The notes beneath the pieces were generated by a model. That model was not told the origin of the DNA. It saw only the letters and a list, made by a program, of their open reading frames with translations, and searched no databases. Below are positions 61,571-64,000 of a DNA stretch of 64,000 bases, piece by piece. Position 1 is the stretch's first letter; each line of letters starts with the position of its first letter. The stretch lies in assembly GCF_001514305.1 (NCBI RefSeq), contig NZ_KQ949076.1:602140-666139 (forward strand), given 5' to 3'. Position numbers and translations under genes: made by a program. Origin of the DNA: Streptomyces dysideae. Its GTDB lineage: Bacteria; Actinomycetota; Actinomycetes; Streptomycetales; Streptomycetaceae.

Positions 61571-63507
61571 CGGAAACCGCCAATAGGCTGCACGGCGACA
61601 ACGGCGAGACAGACGACGCGAATTCGGTGCCCGCTGGCGAGGAACAACTGGCGTTCAACCACCCGGGCGGGGACAGCCTGGAGTTGGCCGAACTGCTGAC
61701 CGGGCGCACGATGGCCCGTCGGCTTCCCTCACTGATCCGCAGGACCTTCTCCCTGGCCTGGGAGGTCGATCGCAAAGCCGTCGTCGCCCTGCTGGCCTGC
61801 CAGATCGTCTCCGGGGTCTCCGGGGCGCTCGGGCTGTTCGCCACGACGAAAGCGTTCTCGGTGCTCATCGAGACGGCACACGATACGAGTCGGCTGCCCG
61901 CGGCGATTCCGGCCGTGTCCTTACTCGCCGGGACGGCTGGACTGCGGGCTCTCCTCGGCATCGCCATCCAAGCTCTGTCCAACCGGCTTTCACCGCGCAT
62001 CTGCCGCGAGGCGGAGTACAAGATGCTGGAAGCGGCGACCAACGCGGAACAGGCCGCCTACGACCACCCGGGCTTCAACGACCGCTTCGACGCCGCCGAG
62101 AGGGGAGTCGACGTCAGCCGGCACATGATCGGCCAGTCCCAGAACTACATCTCCTCCCTGGCCACCCTGATCGCCGCTGGCGTGGTCCTGGCCAGCCTCT
62201 ACCCCCTACTTCTGCCTCTGCTGCTCCTGGCCGCCGTACCGCAGGCGATCGCCTCCATCCGCAGTGAGCGCGTCACCTATCTGGCGACGGTCGCCACGCA
62301 CAAGGACCGGCGCGTGATGTACATGCTGCGCTGGCACTTGATCGCCAAGGACCAGTCCGACCAGGTCCGCACCGACACCCTGGCCCCCTACCTGCTGGAG
62401 AAGTACAAGGCCAGCGCGGAGCGGGTGGAAGCCACCAGCAACACCGCCACCTGGGACCGGGCCAAGATCGCCGTCCTCGGTGCCGCCGCCACAGGGCTGG
62501 CGTCCTCGGCAGTGTGGGGGGCGGTCCTCCTGCTGCTGGGGACCGGCCGGATCTCGGCGGCAGCGGCCGGCACCGCCGTATTCGCGCTGCGCTCCGCGGC
62601 CACCGGACTCCAGGGACTCGTCGGCTACGGCCGGGACCTGCTGCGCACCGGGCTCTACCTCGACGACTGGGAGCGGTTCGTCAAGGAAGCCGCCGGCCAG
62701 CGCTTGGACCGCGGCACCATCACCCCCCAACCGCCCCAGCACATCGCCCTGCGGCAGGTCACCTTCCGATACCCCGAGGCCGCCCAGGACACCCTCCACG
62801 ACGTCGACTTCGAAGTCCGCCAAGGCGAGATCGTGGCCGTCGTCGGGGAGAACGGCTCCGGCAAGTCGACCCTGATGAAACTGCTGTCCGGGCTCAACTT
62901 GCCCACCAGCGGGGTCGTCACCTGGGACGGCATCAGCATCGCCGACCTCGACCCGCACGCGATGTGGCGGCACACCTCCGTGGTGCCACAGGACTTCGCC
63001 CGCTGGCCCATGACCGCGCGCGAGAACATCACCCTTGGCCAGCCGCGCCCGGAAGGCGACCTGGCCGTCCAGCGCGCAGCACGGGCCAGCGGAGCTGACG
63101 ACGTGATCAAGACCCTCCGGTCAGGGTTAAGCACCTTGCTGGCCCGAGAGTGGTGGGGCGGCGTGGCCCTGTCCCCAGGACAATGGCAGCGCATCGCCGT
63201 CGCTCGGGCCGCACACCGAGACGCGGGCCTGCTCGTCATGGACGAGCCCACCTCGGACCTCGACCCTCGGGCCGAGCACCGGATCTTCACCGGCCTGCGC
63301 GAGATGGCCGGGGACCGGGCCGTCGTGCTCGTGACCCACAACCTTGCCAACACCTCCGTCGCCGACCGAGTTTTCGTCCTCGACAAGGGCCGCGTAGTAC
63401 AGACCGGCACATTCCACGAACTGATCAACCAGCCTGGTTTGATGCAGGACCTCTGGCGCCTGCAGCAAGACCGAGACGCCTACCGCACGGAAGGGGAAGA
63501 CACGTGA
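61567..63507 (+). CDS. ABC transporter, permease and ATPase in one chain
   Basis: A 646-residue exporter half-transporter. Residues about 60-370 form the membrane domain with about six helices (VALLACQIVSGVSGALGLF; LLPLLLLAAVPQA). The nucleotide-binding domain has Walker A VGENGSGKST, a signature LSPGQWQR in place of LSGGQ, Walker B LLVMDEPTSDLD and the switch His in VTHNL. The family exports peptides, lipids or drugs and works as a dimer. Its stop overlaps the next gene's start. Confidence 0.9.
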   Translation: MTETANRLHGDNGETDDANSVPAGEEQLAFNHPGGDSLELAELLTGRTMARRLPSLIRRTFSLAWEVDRKAVVALLACQIVSGVSGALGLFATTKAFSVLIETAHDTSRLPAAIPAVSLLAGTAGLRALLGIAIQALSNRLSPRICREAEYKMLEAATNAEQAAYDHPGFNDRFDAAERGVDVSRHMIGQSQNYISSLATLIAAGVVLASLYPLLLPLLLLAAVPQAIASIRSERVTYLATVATHKDRRVMYMLRWHLIAKDQSDQVRTDTLAPYLLEKYKASAERVEATSNTATWDRAKIAVLGAAATGLASSAVWGAVLLLLGTGRISAAAAGTAVFALRSAATGLQGLVGYGRDLLRTGLYLDDWERFVKEAAGQRLDRGTITPQPPQHIALRQVTFRYPEAAQDTLHDVDFEVRQGEIVAVVGENGSGKSTLMKLLSGLNLPTSGVVTWDGISIADLDPHAMWRHTSVVPQDFARWPMTARENITLGQPRPEGDLAVQRAARASGADDVIKTLRSGLSTLLAREWWGGVALSPGQWQRIAVARAAHRDAGLLVMDEPTSDLDPRAEHRIFTGLREMAGDRAVVLVTHNLANTSVADRVFVLDKGRVVQTGTFHELINQPGLMQDLWRLQQDRDAYRTEGEDT

Positions 63508-63539
63508 TCCAGTCCCCCCGGGCCTACTGGGAGCCGCTG
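63504..63539 (+). pseudogene. Start of a further operon gene, interrupted after 12 codons
   Basis: GTG overlapping the ABC transporter stop (GTGA) and reading GTG-ATC-CAG... to VIQSPRAYWEPL, then interrupted at 63540 by the presumed group II intron. If the intron splices, the gene may be intact. The remainder lies outside the window, so no family can be given. Confidence 0.6.
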
Positions 63540-64000
63540 GTGCGCCACGAGGCGCTTGGAATTGCGCGGAGGTGAAAGGACTCCGCCGCCGGTAAGTCGC
63601 AGCTGACCGGTGAAACTGGGAGGCAGCCGGAGCCGGGGAACGCCGGTGACGGTGGGAGCAGCCTCCGACAACGTACGGGACGGGTTGGAACTGTCAGACA
63701 TCCCGGGTCCGGCAAGCAGCGATGGAAAGGTGTACGTGAGGAACCGCTGTATGACGCTCCGTAAGCCCAGTGCCGGCTCAAACCTGACGGATATGGGCCG
63801 GTGTGCAGCGCGCAGTCGCCTTGGCGTTGTGAAGGCGATGAACTCCGAAGCCGGTTTAGTGGTCCGGTGGGGAGGCCACGGTGAAGAACTGCGGCGTAGC
63901 CGTGGCGATGCTGTCGGAGTAAAGGCGGGCACCTACTCCATCAATCGATTCCAAGTGAACGTGGGAACCATCCTTGGTCGCCCTGGCGCATGGTTGCCAA
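63540..64000 (+). mobile_element. Group II intron, 5' part (continues beyond window)
   Basis: From GTGCG at 63540, the canonical 5' end of group II introns, the sequence shows features of bacterial introns: GGCGCTTGGAATTGCGCGGAGG, GAAAGGACTCCGCCGCCGGTAAG, CAGCTGACCGGTGAAACT and TGTATGACGCTCCGTAAGCCC further on, matching the usual domain I order as I remember it from actinobacterial introns. No long reading frame is present, as expected for domain I; the reverse transcriptase would lie further right. Confidence 0.72.

Noticed and set aside
63480..63932. A 150-residue minus-strand frame at the right end
   Set aside because: It lies antisense to the intron-like RNA and the exporter end; no protein features.
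1..64000. CRISPR array or CRISPR-associated genes
   Set aside because: No series of regularly spaced direct repeats and no Cas protein motif was seen.

Overview
The window is high-GC DNA with long open frames, GTG/TTG starts and ATGA/GTGA gene overlaps, as in a Streptomyces-like actinomycete. It reads as an accessory region: mobile elements at both ends, many small regulators, second-copy enzymes, and no ribosomal, cell-division or central-metabolism operon. No rRNA, tRNA or CRISPR array was recognised.

Left end (1-4.8 kb): the C-terminal part of a large serine recombinase, then an IS701-type transposase gene split by an intact ISAzo13-type element with 16-bp inverted ends and a 3-bp target duplication, then a small lipoprotein. 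At 4.9-11 kb are two aminoacyl-tRNA synthetase genes, a seryl enzyme and an archaeal-type aspartyl enzyme. Each sits behind a T-box leader, and the aligned specifier triplets read UCC (Ser) and GAU (Asp). An APH-fold kinase, a P-loop kinase and an L-asparaginase surround them.

11-28 kb is regulator-rich. It holds XRE proteins with an N-terminal zinc ribbon, XRE-TPR proteins, an HTH/P-loop/Sel1-repeat protein, a third synthetase (glutamyl), a PhyH-type dioxygenase, a serine hydrolase, an HTH-kinase plus nucleotide-kinase-like pair, a dehydrogenase and a HAD phosphatase.

28.7-43 kb looks like an orphan biosynthetic locus: methyltransferase, degenerate Nudix protein, two glycosyltransferases, a 1,032-residue kinase-like/PLP-decarboxylase fusion, nucleotidyltransferase, PHP phosphatase, sulfotransferase, a conserved protein, an arginyl-tRNA synthetase on the other strand, a MurG-like glycosyltransferase, a short protein and a second PhyH dioxygenase. 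Most of these genes overlap by 4 bp and so are probably translationally coupled.

43-54 kb holds GNAT, APH, acyltransferase, Nudix and HAD genes with two larger zinc-ribbon XRE regulators, each coupled to a downstream enzyme. 54-63.5 kb carries an APC permease with a glutamine-synthetase-like ligase, a double-HTH regulator (paralogue of one at 47 kb), and a coupled operon APH-methyltransferase-APH-small membrane protein-ABC exporter. The gene after the exporter is cut after 12 codons by what looks like a group II intron running off the window.

A recurring dyad, ATCAC-N4-GTGAT, often as a 28-nt tandem, lies upstream of two zinc-ribbon regulators, the first methyltransferase and one double-HTH gene, with a variant before the ABC-transporter operon. 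This suggests one regulon covering much of the region. The product of the biosynthetic genes cannot be stated from sequence alone.
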